Part shown: positions 25,022 to 33,038 of the stretch, piece by piece
Position numbering within the stretch: position 1 is the stretch's first letter
How the letters are laid out: the number at the start of each line of letters is the position of its first letter
Origin: Bacillota bacterium
GTDB lineage: Bacteria > Bacillota > Clostridia > Lachnospirales > Lachnospiraceae
DNA length: 64,000 bases
Reading direction: 5' to 3'
NCBI GenBank assembly: GCA_023386815.1
Contig: JAEWIZ010000019.1
Location: forward strand, 124,001-188,000
Translations under genes and position numbers: made by a program
The notes under the pieces: generated by a model
What the model saw: only the letters and a program-made list of their open reading frames with translations
Database searches by the model: none
What the model was told of the DNA's origin: nothing

Positions 25022-25909
25022 ATGAATAAGTTGGGGATTTTTATTAATTTTTGGGAGAATACCTGGGATGTAGATCATATCAAGTATATGAAAAAGGCCA
25101 AGGATATTGGTTTTGATATCTTAGAATTTCAGGCGCAGTCTTTATTAGATATGTCCCATGCTCATATGGATGAGATGAAGAAAATTGCTGGTGATATTGG
25201 AATTGAATTAACCTATAGCTTAGGACTCGATCCCAAATATGATGTTTCAAACAATGATGAGGCGATACGTTTAGGTGGTGTAGACTACCTGAAAAGAGTA
25301 GTTGAACGTATTGGTTATATGGAAGGCCAGGTTCTTTCCGGAGTTAGCTATGCTGGTTGGAGATGTTGTGAGGTTGATCCTATCCTAGGTAAAACAAAGC
25401 TTTTAGAAAATTCTTTGAAATCCATGAAAGAGATAATAAAGGTAGCAGAAGATTATAATGTAACCTATTGTGTTGAAGCGGTGAACCGATTCGAGGGCTG
25501 CCTGATTAATACATCAAAAGAAGCAGTTGCCTATGTGGATGCGGTAGGTTCAAAGAATATCGGTGTTTTGTTGGATACCTATCACATGAATATTGAAGAG
25601 GATAGTTTTACTGAGGCAATTCATTATGCTGGAGATAAACTAGTTAGCGTACATATCGGTGATAATAACCGAAGATGTCCGGGTCGTGGACATATTAATT
25701 TTGATGAAATATTTAAAGCACTGGCAGATATTAATTTCAAAGGTCGGATTGTTTCAGAACCCTTTGTGGCACAAGGAAATGAGGTAGGCAGGGATATCTG
25801 TGTTTGGAGAGATCTGGAGGAGGATATGTCACCGGAATATAGGGATAAAGAAGCAGCATATCTATTAAACTATAAACAGAACATGTTACGCAAGTATGGG
25901 ATGGAATAG
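25022..25909 (+). CDS. D-tagatose/D-psicose 3-epimerase family sugar epimerase
   Basis: 295 residues, a TIM barrel of the sugar phosphate isomerase/epimerase family. The metal ligands of ketose 3-epimerases appear at Glu152, Asp185, His211 and Glu246, the same numbers as in well-studied D-psicose epimerases. GFDILEF near the N-terminus and EPFVAQGNEVGRDICVWRDL near the C-terminus fit the family. It should invert C3 of a free ketose such as fructose or tagatose. The exact substrate cannot be read from sequence. Single gene with its own promoter and terminator; ribosome site AGGAAGGAG. Confidence 0.85.
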   Translation: MNKLGIFINFWENTWDVDHIKYMKKAKDIGFDILEFQAQSLLDMSHAHMDEMKKIAGDIGIELTYSLGLDPKYDVSNNDEAIRLGGVDYLKRVVERIGYMEGQVLSGVSYAGWRCCEVDPILGKTKLLENSLKSMKEIIKVAEDYNVTYCVEAVNRFEGCLINTSKEAVAYVDAVGSKNIGVLLDTYHMNIEEDSFTEAIHYAGDKLVSVHIGDNNRRCPGRGHINFDEIFKALADINFKGRIVSEPFVAQGNEVGRDICVWRDLEEDMSPEYRDKEAAYLLNYKQNMLRKYGME

Positions 25910-25958
25910 GGCTCGGTTTAAAATAATGGAAGATTAATCACATAAAAGAGGTAGAGAT

Positions 25959-25996
25959 AAAAAGATCAGGTCGTAATTAAACCTGATCTTTTTATT
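25959..25996. terminator. Bidirectional terminator
   Basis: AAAAGATCAGGT and ACCTGATCTTTT form a 12-bp stem between convergent genes, with an A-run and a T-run on the two sides. Confidence 0.85.
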
Positions 25997-26018
25997 TGTA
26001 AAAATGTATACTGCCAAA

Positions 26019-27191
26019 TTAAAAATAATGTACCTCGATATTCTTTCCCATTTTACGCAGGCAGGCCGACAATTCATCAATTAATTTCATTTTTATATTA
26101 AAGCTAATTGGAAGATTAGGGTTTTGATGTGCCGGATTCATAGCCCGACCAACATAAAAATCAATGTCTGTTGCTTCTTCAAATAATAGTTTTGCAATTT
26201 GTGAGGCAGCATCCTTTCGATAGCTCCATTGGAGATAGTAGGTGTTATCTTCAAGATAGTTTTGAGCATAATATAGGACTCGGCTAATTGTGATTACCCC
26301 TTCTGTCACCAGATCAATGCCTTCAATTTCTGAAAGTGGTGGAATCTCCGGATCCTGATAATCCAGCCCGGTATAAATCTCTTTTCCAAGATAATCTGCA
26401 GCAAGGGAAGAGGTAGTTCCACCGCAAACAATATGCTTCCCATCCTTTGAGAAGAATTGGCTGAGCATTGTTTCCAAATCCTCAGGTTTTGAGGGTGGGC
26501 CAATCAATAGATTGACTAGCTCACGCTTTCTTATTTTTACAGCGGCTATGGTGGTATCATCACCTGGAGCACCGCCGTAGAGCTGATTACACTGTTCCAA
26601 CAAGATTGTTGAGATCATTTTTGAGGAAAATGTGCTTTCACAAGCTACTTCTAAAAATTCAATGATATTTTTCCTTTGCCATCCAAAGTTGAATTTCTTT
26701 CCAACTCCCGCATAAACAGCACCATCACTCATGGCGACCAATACATCTCCTGGAGATAATTCAATGCGGGATTGTAAAATATTCTTATCACCAATCTGAA
26801 TGCTGGTCATTTCGTATTCACAATTGACTCCGTCCCTTAGAAGAATCACTTGTGGATTATCGTATTGAATGACTTCAGCGATGCGATTATCTATGACATG
26901 GATGATGGTAAAGGTGGAGTAGGCAATCCCACGTTTCTCGCATACCGGAAGGGTGGAAGCCACCGTTGTAACACAATCTTCGATTGACATATGGTTAGCT
27001 AACATGGTTGAGATGATTTTTGAAGTAAGAGTGGAAAGAATATTTGCTTTTACCCCGCTGCCAAGACCATCTGCAAGAACAAGCACCAGAGACTTATCAT
27101 CACCCTCCACGGTTTCAACATGATCACCGCAGAGCTGTTCGCCATATTTATTAATACTCAGATATCCAATATCAGTGCAAAGATTATTCAT
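26019..27191 (-). CDS. SpoIIE/PP2C-type serine phosphatase of a hydrogenase signalling operon
   Basis: 390 residues. The SpoIIE-type PP2C core spans about 1-225 with metal-binding Asp motifs LADGLGSG (Asp41), VAMSDG and PGDDTT. The C-terminal 165 residues (from LVNLLIGPPSKPEDL) are an additional domain I do not recognise. It should remove phosphate from a Ser/Thr protein, probably downstream of the adjacent PAS-hydrogenase. Its start overlaps the hydrogenase stop by 8 nt, so the two are translationally coupled. No partner kinase or anti-sigma gene is nearby. Confidence 0.85.
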   Translation of the reverse strand: MNNLCTDIGYLSINKYGEQLCGDHVETVEGDDKSLVLVLADGLGSGVKANILSTLTSKIISTMLANHMSIEDCVTTVASTLPVCEKRGIAYSTFTIIHVIDNRIAEVIQYDNPQVILLRDGVNCEYEMTSIQIGDKNILQSRIELSPGDVLVAMSDGAVYAGVGKKFNFGWQRKNIIEFLEVACESTFSSKMISTILLEQCNQLYGGAPGDDTTIAAVKIRKRELVNLLIGPPSKPEDLETMLSQFFSKDGKHIVCGGTTSSLAADYLGKEIYTGLDYQDPEIPPLSEIEGIDLVTEGVITISRVLYYAQNYLEDNTYYLQWSYRKDAASQIAKLLFEEATDIDFYVGRAMNPAHQNPNLPISFNIKMKLIDELSACLRKMGKNIEVHYF

Positions 27192-28884
27192 TCTTCAAGC
27201 TCTCCTTTAAGTTAGTCAACGCAATCTTTGTTTCAGCAGTTGTTTCACCCAAAAGGGAAGCAATTTCCTGTACAACTCGCATCTGTTTTTCGATTACTTT
27301 ATCGGCAATCTCAACAGTTTGCTGGTTGATCTTTTCCTTTTTCATGCGGGATTTTTCCTCTAGGGTGACATCCTTCATGATACTAATGATGATATGATAG
27401 GTACGGTCATAAATGATGGTTTCTTCTACGTATTTTTGATAATCATCGAGATAGGTTAATTTATCATGTACATTTCTACCCGCAGTCATTACCTGAAGGT
27501 AAGAGGCCGGATTCAAAATACGAATTACTGGTTGACCCAAAATATCATTTTTATGTGAAATATTAAGTATTTGCTTTGCGGCGCGATTGATCTGCTGTAC
27601 CTCAAGGTCTTCATTCAGTACAATAACACCGTTGGGCATATTAAAAATGATGTTATCCGAGAAATTCTCAGCCTTTTCCTTTAAAAATGGAAGACACATG
27701 GTAAGATCGGCTTTGCCTTGATATACAGCAATTGCTTTATCGCGACAGGTATTATATCCACAGCTGCCGCAGTTAAGCTCTTGCTCCGGCGAAGATTTGC
27801 CCATCTTATGCAGAATTTCATTGATTGCACTGCTGCCGGGCATCTGGTTATGAGCACCAAGGAAGGCAAAATGTTTATCGAGCTTTGTGTGTGTAAGTTC
27901 CGGGATATTAAAATCCTTTTCCTTAGCATAGTGATTGACACGTAGATAATCTGTAATCGGCATACGGTGTTCCTTTTCCATAGCGGGACCACCAACACAG
28001 CTGCCTGAACAAGCCGACATTTCTATAAAACAATTAGATAGATCGCCATTAATAATATTAGTAAGTGCACGCATACAGTTTTCAATGCCATCGACGGCAA
28101 AATAATGATAACCTTCAAGTTGAGGAAGCATGGATCTTATAATTCCTCCGGGAATAGGGAAAAGTCTTGCACGACCCTCCTGCAAGGTATCCTTTTTGCC
28201 TTCAGAAAGATAGGAAAACGCGGTTCGCCCAGAAGGTAGGCATTCCTTCATCCAATCGGATAATTCCTCGAAGGTTAGTACACAGTCAACAATTCCAGGG
28301 TATTGCTCAGCCTCATCCTTTTTCGAAATACATGGTCCTAGAAAGACGGTATAAGCCTCTGGATCCTTCTCCTTAATACTGGCACAATGAGCCTGCATCG
28401 GTGATAGGATATTGGCAAGATAGGGCAGTGCTTCCGGATAATATTTTTGAATTAAGGTGTTAACGGTATGACAGCAGGAGGATATGATAACACTGGATCT
28501 GCCAGAGCGGATCATTTCATCATACTTTTGCTTCACAATGGTAGCACCGAGAGCAGTTTCTTGAACATCTGTAAACCCGAGGCTTAACAAAGCCTCCCGC
28601 ATGGAAGCTATATCGGAACCCTCATAATTAGCAACAAAGGAAGGTGCAAGGCTTGCAATCACAGGCTTTCCGGTTGCAATCATATCCTTAACGGACTGGA
28701 CATCATTACGGATTTGCTTGGCGTTCTGGGGACAGGCGATGAAGCATTGACCGCAAAGAATACATTGTTCCTTTACGATATGAGCCTGGTGATCAGCAAA
28801 GCGGATGGATTTTACAGGACAATTTCGAATACATTTATAGCAGTTTTTGCAGTTTGACTTTTTGAGTTGTATGTAATAATTCAT
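27184..28884 (-). CDS. Sensory-type [FeFe]-hydrogenase with PAS domain (HydS-like)
   Basis: 566 residues. Two [4Fe-4S] motifs (Cys12-22 and Cys41-51) precede the hydrogenase core with H-cluster motifs L1 SSCCHT (137-138), L2 GPCISKKDE (Cys185) and L3 EMSACSGSCVGG (292 and 296). An extra four-Cys cluster (CGSCGYNTC, Cys372-397), a PAS domain (about 406-505) and a coiled coil follow. This order matches group C sensory hydrogenases that signal through phosphatases. The second L1 Cys (proton relay) is retained. ATG 28884 is preferred over an in-frame TTG at 28905, which lacks a ribosome site. Confidence 0.88.
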   Translation of the reverse strand: MNYYIQLKKSNCKNCYKCIRNCPVKSIRFADHQAHIVKEQCILCGQCFIACPQNAKQIRNDVQSVKDMIATGKPVIASLAPSFVANYEGSDIASMREALLSLGFTDVQETALGATIVKQKYDEMIRSGRSSVIISSCCHTVNTLIQKYYPEALPYLANILSPMQAHCASIKEKDPEAYTVFLGPCISKKDEAEQYPGIVDCVLTFEELSDWMKECLPSGRTAFSYLSEGKKDTLQEGRARLFPIPGGIIRSMLPQLEGYHYFAVDGIENCMRALTNIINGDLSNCFIEMSACSGSCVGGPAMEKEHRMPITDYLRVNHYAKEKDFNIPELTHTKLDKHFAFLGAHNQMPGSSAINEILHKMGKSSPEQELNCGSCGYNTCRDKAIAVYQGKADLTMCLPFLKEKAENFSDNIIFNMPNGVIVLNEDLEVQQINRAAKQILNISHKNDILGQPVIRILNPASYLQVMTAGRNVHDKLTYLDDYQKYVEETIIYDRTYHIIISIMKDVTLEEKSRMKKEKINQQTVEIADKVIEKQMRVVQEIASLLGETTAETKIALTNLKESLKNE

Positions 28885-28916
28885 TTTAATATCATAACCT
28901 TTCAAAATAGAAGAAC

Positions 28917-29171
28917 TTAGGAATCTAGTGTTGTTTGGCTTAATACATTGTCGTAAAAGAATTGATTAAAATTATCCTTTGAAACACCACAAACAATGTC
29001 ATCATTTATTTTTACGGATACCCCATCAGTGCAGCGTCCAAGACAGAAGGCTGCCGAAAGCTTTACTTTATCCTCAAGTTTATTATTGGAAATAGCTTCT
29101 CTCATAAGCTGAATAATGTCATACGATCCTTTCAGATGGCAGGAACTGCCGACACAGATGTAAATATTCAT
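28917..29171 (-). CDS. Thioredoxin-like [2Fe-2S] ferredoxin (NuoE/HydC-like)
   Basis: 84 residues. Cys6, Cys11, Cys43 and Cys47 (CVGSSC and CLGRC) form the thioredoxin-fold [2Fe-2S] pattern seen in NuoE and hydrogenase small subunits. It is the first gene of the operon, 32 nt before the PAS-hydrogenase, so it probably passes electrons to or from it. AAAAAGGAG precedes the ATG. It lacks the N-terminal helical half of full-length NuoE. Confidence 0.88.
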   Translation of the reverse strand: MNIYICVGSSCHLKGSYDIIQLMREAISNNKLEDKVKLSAAFCLGRCTDGVSVKINDDIVCGVSKDNFNQFFYDNVLSQTTLDS

Positions 29172-29214
29172 AAATACATTTCTCCTTTTTAAGTGATGCT
29201 AGTAAAACCCAAGA

Positions 29215-29232
29215 TTGTTAACGTATTAACAA
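29215..29232. promoter_or_regulatory. Rex operator
   Basis: TTGTTAA-CGTA-TTAACAA is a perfect match to the Rex consensus (TTGTTAA-N4-TTAACAA) of Firmicutes. It overlaps the expected transcription start of the ferredoxin/hydrogenase/phosphatase operon, so Rex would block transcription when NADH/NAD+ is low and release it when NADH rises. Confidence 0.9.
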
Positions 29233-29236
29233 TCAT

Positions 29237-29265
29237 AGTATAAGCCATTGACAAATATATGTCAA
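29237..29265 (-). promoter_or_regulatory. Sigma-A promoter of hydrogenase signalling operon
   Basis: Minus strand: TTGACA and TATACT with a 17-nt spacer. The -35 box is one arm of a second palindrome (ATTGACA-N6-TGTCAAT, 29247-29266), a possible extra regulator site. Confidence 0.85.
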
Positions 29266-29385
29266 TTCTTATAAAGAAAAAGACCGATAATCGAAATAAA
29301 TTCAATCTATTCGAGAGTGGATATAGTAAATTGAAATCAGCTGATTGCATTTTGGGCTATTTGCAGCGGAATCAAATATTGAGTA

Positions 29386-29419
29386 GAAAAAAGAGCGCAT
29401 CCATAATGAAAGCGCTCTT
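29386..29419 (-). terminator. Terminator of argH
   Basis: On the minus strand AAGAGCGC and GCGCTCTT form an 8-bp stem followed by six T. It lies about 100 nt after the argH stop. The rest of 29,266-29,517 holds no credible gene. Confidence 0.85.
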
Positions 29420-29517
29420 TGTATTTGGGCTAATAAGGGGTTCGTCATTCGATAACTCTTTGTATTTAACATATCTATAAAAAACAATGAGAAAACGTTT
29501 GTGATATTCTCCCTAAA

Positions 29518-30894
29518 TTAATCAAGGTTCAGATATTCTTCATTCAATCGTAATACTTCAGCCATTGCATCTACTCCAGGTGCTCCAATGGTATTTCTCT
29601 TATTAACACAGGTGGTCAGGCTGATTGCTTCATAGATATCCTCTCCGAATACAGGGCTGATCGACTTGAATTCCTCCAGTTTCATATCATCTAATGCAAT
29701 ATCCTTATCGATGCAATAAAGCACCAGTTGACCTACGATACCATGGGCATCCCGGAAAGGAACCCCCTTGTTTACCAGATAGTCTGCTGCGTCTGTCGCA
29801 TTGGTAAAACCATTCTTTGCACTGTCAGCCATATTCTCTTTATGAAACTTCATAGTGGCTACCATTCCCGTGAATAGAGCAATACAACCTTTTACGGTAT
29901 CAATTGCATCAAAGGTGAATTCCTTATCCTCTTGCATATCTTTATTATAGGCAAGTGGAAGTCCTTTCATTACCGTAAGCAGTGACATAAGAGCTCCATA
30001 CACACGGCCGGTTTTGCCTCTGACAAGTTCAGCGATGTCAGGATTCTTTTTCTGCGGCATGATACTGGAACCGGTTGAATAAGCATCATCCAGTTCGACG
30101 AAGCGGTATTCATTGCTATTCCAGATGATGATCTCCTCACTGAATCGGCTTAAATGCATCATGATTGTGGAAAGAGCACTTAATAATTCAATCAAATAAT
30201 CCCGGTCAGAGACACTGTCCATACTATTTAGGGTTGGGCCATCAAAGCCTAGAAGCTGGGCTGTATAAAGGCGATCTAAGGGATAGGTAGTACCGGCCAA
30301 AGCACCTGAGCCAAGAGGGGATAGGTTCAGACGTTTGGAGATGTCGCTCAGCCTGGATCGATCTCTTTTAAACATTTCAAAATAAGCTCCGATATGATGA
30401 GCCAGTGTTACCGGCTGAGCCTTTTGTAAATGAGTAAAGCCCGGCATGAAAGTATCGGTATTGGTTTTCATAATTTCATGAAGTGCATGCAGTAATGTTT
30501 TAAGTAATACATCAATTTCTGCAATCTCATCCCTTGTATATAATTTCATATCCAGAGCTACCTGATCATTACGGCTTCGCCCTGTATGCAGTTTTTTACC
30601 TGCATCCCCGATGCGCTCAATTAAATGAGCCTCAACAAAGCTATGAATATCTTCATGCTCGGCATCAATTTCTAAGTTCCCATTTATGATATCTTCGAGG
30701 ATACCGGTTAATCCATTGATAATCTGGACTTTTTCACTGTCATTGATAATTTGTTGCTTAGCTAACATGGTAACATGAGCGATACTTCCTTCGATATCCT
30801 GTTTAAAGAACTTTTGATCAAAGGAAATAGATGCATTAAAATTATGAACTAGTTGATTGGTTTCTTTGGTAAAACGTCCGCCCCAAAGTTTCAT
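29518..30894 (-). CDS. argH: Argininosuccinate lyase
   Basis: 458 residues starting MKLWGGRF. The fumarase/aspartase signature GSSIMPQKKNP is at 275-285, and HTGRSRNDQV is at 103-112. It splits argininosuccinate into arginine and fumarate, the last step of arginine synthesis. GGAGG lies 7 nt before ATG 30894, so the nine upstream in-frame residues are leader. argG is not adjacent. Tandem ARG-box-like sites overlap its promoter. Confidence 0.97.
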   Translation of the reverse strand: MKLWGGRFTKETNQLVHNFNASISFDQKFFKQDIEGSIAHVTMLAKQQIINDSEKVQIINGLTGILEDIINGNLEIDAEHEDIHSFVEAHLIERIGDAGKKLHTGRSRNDQVALDMKLYTRDEIAEIDVLLKTLLHALHEIMKTNTDTFMPGFTHLQKAQPVTLAHHIGAYFEMFKRDRSRLSDISKRLNLSPLGSGALAGTTYPLDRLYTAQLLGFDGPTLNSMDSVSDRDYLIELLSALSTIMMHLSRFSEEIIIWNSNEYRFVELDDAYSTGSSIMPQKKNPDIAELVRGKTGRVYGALMSLLTVMKGLPLAYNKDMQEDKEFTFDAIDTVKGCIALFTGMVATMKFHKENMADSAKNGFTNATDAADYLVNKGVPFRDAHGIVGQLVLYCIDKDIALDDMKLEEFKSISPVFGEDIYEAISLTTCVNKRNTIGAPGVDAMAEVLRLNEEYLNLD

Positions 30895-30973
30895 AGTTTC
30901 CTCCATTCTGCCGTGGCACATGGCGCAAAACAGCGCTTTTATTTAGAAGTAAAATGCAACTTCTGGTTAACTT

Positions 30974-31002
30974 ATATTACCGCGGTTTTTAAAAATATGC
31001 AA
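30974..31002 (-). promoter_or_regulatory. argH promoter
   Basis: Minus strand: TTGCAT and TAATAT with a 17-nt spacer. The -35 lies within the first ARG-box-like site. Confidence 0.65.
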
Positions 31003-31023
31003 GAAAAATTTATAAATATGCAA
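30987..31023. promoter_or_regulatory. Tandem ARG-box-like operators
   Basis: Minus-strand TTGCATATTTATAAAT (31023-31008) differs at one position from the wTGnATwwwwATnCAw ARG box. A second copy, TTGCATATTTTTAAAA (31002-30987), differs at two. Their 21-bp spacing is usual for hexameric ArgR. The arrangement predicts repression of argH by arginine. Confidence 0.6.
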
Positions 31024-31050
31024 AAATACTTCGCTGTATTCAGCGAAGTA
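31022..31050 (-). terminator. Terminator of the M32 peptidase gene
   Basis: Minus strand: TACTTCGCTG-AATA-CAGCGAAGTA followed by TTTTTG, a perfect 10-bp stem. Its T-run touches the distal ARG box. Confidence 0.85.
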
Positions 31051-31055
31051 GCCGA

Positions 31056-31106
31056 TACAGCGAAGTAACTAGTACAACGAAGTAACTAATACAGCAATTT
31101 AACTTA
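31056..31106. repeat. 17-bp imperfect tandem repeat, 3 units
   Basis: TACAGCGAAGTAACTAG, TACAACGAAGTAACTAA and TACAGCAATTTAACTTA follow each other without gaps. The unit shares CAGCGAAGTA with the adjacent terminator stem, so it probably arose by slippage from one stem arm. Confidence 0.6.
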
Positions 31107-31165
31107 GAAAATGAAAGGGAATCTTAAATTTTCTAGTAAAGTTAAATCGAATTTCTTTGAGTAAA

Positions 31166-32671
31166 TTATAGTTGATAGAGTTTGGTATATTTCTCTTTCA
31201 AATAATTTATATAATATTCTGCTCGGAATTCTTCACCGCAGACATCTTTTAATAACTCATTTGTATTTTTTACAGCACCATGCTTATGAATGCGATCACG
31301 AAGGAATTCCCTGATAGGAATTAAATTACCGGCTTTTAAGTATTCCTCAATCGGCATATTTTCCTTCATGCAAGCATACAACTGAGAGGCTACCGCAGTT
31401 CCAACTGCATAAGAGGGGAAGTAACCGAATTCACCATAAGACCAATGGACATCCTGAAGGATTCCTTCTGTATCACTAGTAGGAGTAATACCCATATATT
31501 CCTGGTATTTCTGATTCCAAGCGTTTGGCAACTCCTCCACGGTGATTTCATCAGCAAAGATCATTTTTTCAATTTCATAACGGATAATAATATGAATACA
31601 ATAGGAGAGCTCATCTGCTTCTGTACGAATTAGATTTGGCGCTGCCTTATTAATACCTTTGATGAAATGCTCCAAGGTAACGTCGGAAAGATTCTCTGGG
31701 TAGGTGGCAACTAGTTTTTCGTAAATAGGCTCCCAGAAGTCTGAACTTCTGCCCAAAATATTTTCATAAAAACGGGATTGTGACTCATGCATGCCCATAG
31801 AAGCACCTGTTCCAACGAGTGTCTGTGTCAGTGCATCGTCAATATTCATTTCATAGATAGCATGTCCGCTTTCATGAATCATAGAAAACATGGCACTTTC
31901 CAGGTTATTTTCCATATAACGATCCGTGATACGAACATCATGATTGTGAAGATTCGTTGTAAAGGGATGCTCACTTTCTGCAATCACACCACGGCTAAAA
32001 TCAAATCCAACATAACCAGCTAGAAACTTGCAGAATTCTTTTTGTTTTTCAATGTCATAGTTCAGATAATTGTAGCTCTTATCTATTGTATCAGCTTTTT
32101 TTGCCACTTCTTTTAGCAGTGGAATTATTTCCTGTTTTACCTGTTCAAAGAATTCATCCAGCTCCTTAATTAAGAAGCATTCCTCAAAATCACTGAGGAG
32201 AACCTCATAGGGCTTTTTGTCCCCTTTGACCCGGTAGCCGGCAAACTTTTTTTTGTGATCTATGATCTTTCCCAAGTAAGGTGCAAAGTCTTCAAAGCGG
32301 TTGTCCTTTTTTGCTTTTGCCCATTTACGGCTGGAGACAGTGGTTAATTCACTAAAGGCACGATATTCTTCTGGTGGGATACTTTCCAGCTGATTATAGA
32401 TTTTAGCAAGTTCCTTGACAATAGCCTTTTGCTTTTCGTTCAGCTCTTCTTGCTCCTTCTCATCCTGCAGTTTTTTTAAAAGCTTGCGTACATCATCATT
32501 AATTAAGCTTCTCATATACTCATCAGAAAGAATACCAATAACCTTTGAGGTATATTCAGCTGCTTCAAAAGGAGCCGTGGTCTGATCATCCCAATCAAAA
32601 AGATTACGTGCAGTCTGTAAAGCCATGGATTTCTCCAGATAAGGCTGTAGTTTTTCAAATGTTTTACTCAT
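31166..32671 (-). CDS. M32 carboxypeptidase (Taq type)
   Basis: 501 residues, the standard M32 length. The zinc site is HESGH (His266, His270) with Glu296 in GMHESQSRF as third ligand. RNLFDWDDQTT near the N-terminus and DVHWSYGEFGYFPSY near the C-terminus are family hallmarks. A cytoplasmic zinc carboxypeptidase that trims C-terminal residues from peptides. Transcribed alone from a promoter shared as a divergent region with eno. Confidence 0.95.
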   Translation of the reverse strand: MSKTFEKLQPYLEKSMALQTARNLFDWDDQTTAPFEAAEYTSKVIGILSDEYMRSLINDDVRKLLKKLQDEKEQEELNEKQKAIVKELAKIYNQLESIPPEEYRAFSELTTVSSRKWAKAKKDNRFEDFAPYLGKIIDHKKKFAGYRVKGDKKPYEVLLSDFEECFLIKELDEFFEQVKQEIIPLLKEVAKKADTIDKSYNYLNYDIEKQKEFCKFLAGYVGFDFSRGVIAESEHPFTTNLHNHDVRITDRYMENNLESAMFSMIHESGHAIYEMNIDDALTQTLVGTGASMGMHESQSRFYENILGRSSDFWEPIYEKLVATYPENLSDVTLEHFIKGINKAAPNLIRTEADELSYCIHIIIRYEIEKMIFADEITVEELPNAWNQKYQEYMGITPTSDTEGILQDVHWSYGEFGYFPSYAVGTAVASQLYACMKENMPIEEYLKAGNLIPIREFLRDRIHKHGAVKNTNELLKDVCGEEFRAEYYINYLKEKYTKLYQL

Positions 32672-32744
32672 GTGATGTTTCCTCTCTAATTCATGATAAG
32701 TAAATCAGTTTTCTGATTCCTCTTGTTTATTAATCTATTAAATT

Positions 32745-32773
32745 AGTATATCAATTTTTAAATTGCATAGCAA
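32745..32773 (-). promoter_or_regulatory. Promoter of the M32 peptidase gene
   Basis: Minus strand: TTGCTA and TATACT with a 17-nt spacer, about 75 nt before the start codon. A small hairpin (AATCAG/CTGATT, 32703-32718) lies in the leader. Confidence 0.65.
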
Positions 32774-32781
32774 TCCAATCC

Positions 32782-32810
32782 TTGGAAAAAGAGAAATAAT
32801 ATCATATAAT
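32782..32810 (+). promoter_or_regulatory. Candidate eno promoter (distal)
   Basis: TTGGAA and TATAAT with a 17-nt spacer. It would give a leader of about 220 nt that carries the palindromes at 32867-32882 and 32982-33003. A nearer promoter is possible but none matched well. Confidence 0.5.
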
Positions 32811-32866
32811 CTACAGGTAAAATATTGAAGTAAGAATTTTTTTGTATTATGATATACTTATGTGAA

Positions 32867-32882
32867 TGTGATTTGAATCACA
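32867..32882. promoter_or_regulatory. Crp/Fnr-like palindrome upstream of eno
   Basis: TGTGATTTGAATCACA is a perfect inverted repeat and fits TGTGA-N6-TCACA, the classical Crp-family half-site spacing. Which regulator binds it in this organism is unknown. Confidence 0.5.
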
Positions 32883-32981
32883 GAAAATCGGTTTAGTTAT
32901 GCTATAAACTTTTAATAAGGAAAGTTAATTCAATTTTACGTATACTTTCCATATAAAAGTTAATAATAGAAATTGATTTTG

Positions 32982-33003
32982 TACACAATGTGTAAAATAC
33001 ACA
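32982..33003. promoter_or_regulatory. Alternating TACACA/TGTGTA operator-like motif before eno
   Basis: TACACA-A-TGTGTA-AAA-TACACA gives two overlapping perfect palindromes that share the middle hexamer, 36 nt before the eno start codon. This is the arrangement expected for cooperative dimers. The regulator is not recognised. Confidence 0.45.
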
Positions 33004-33038
33004 CATTATATTATTCATAGGAAAGGAAGGATAATCGA

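Noticed and set aside
29259..29480. 73-residue plus-strand frame between the hydrogenase operon and argH
   Set aside because: It starts in the promoter of the opposite operon, contains the argH terminator stem and has no ribosome site.
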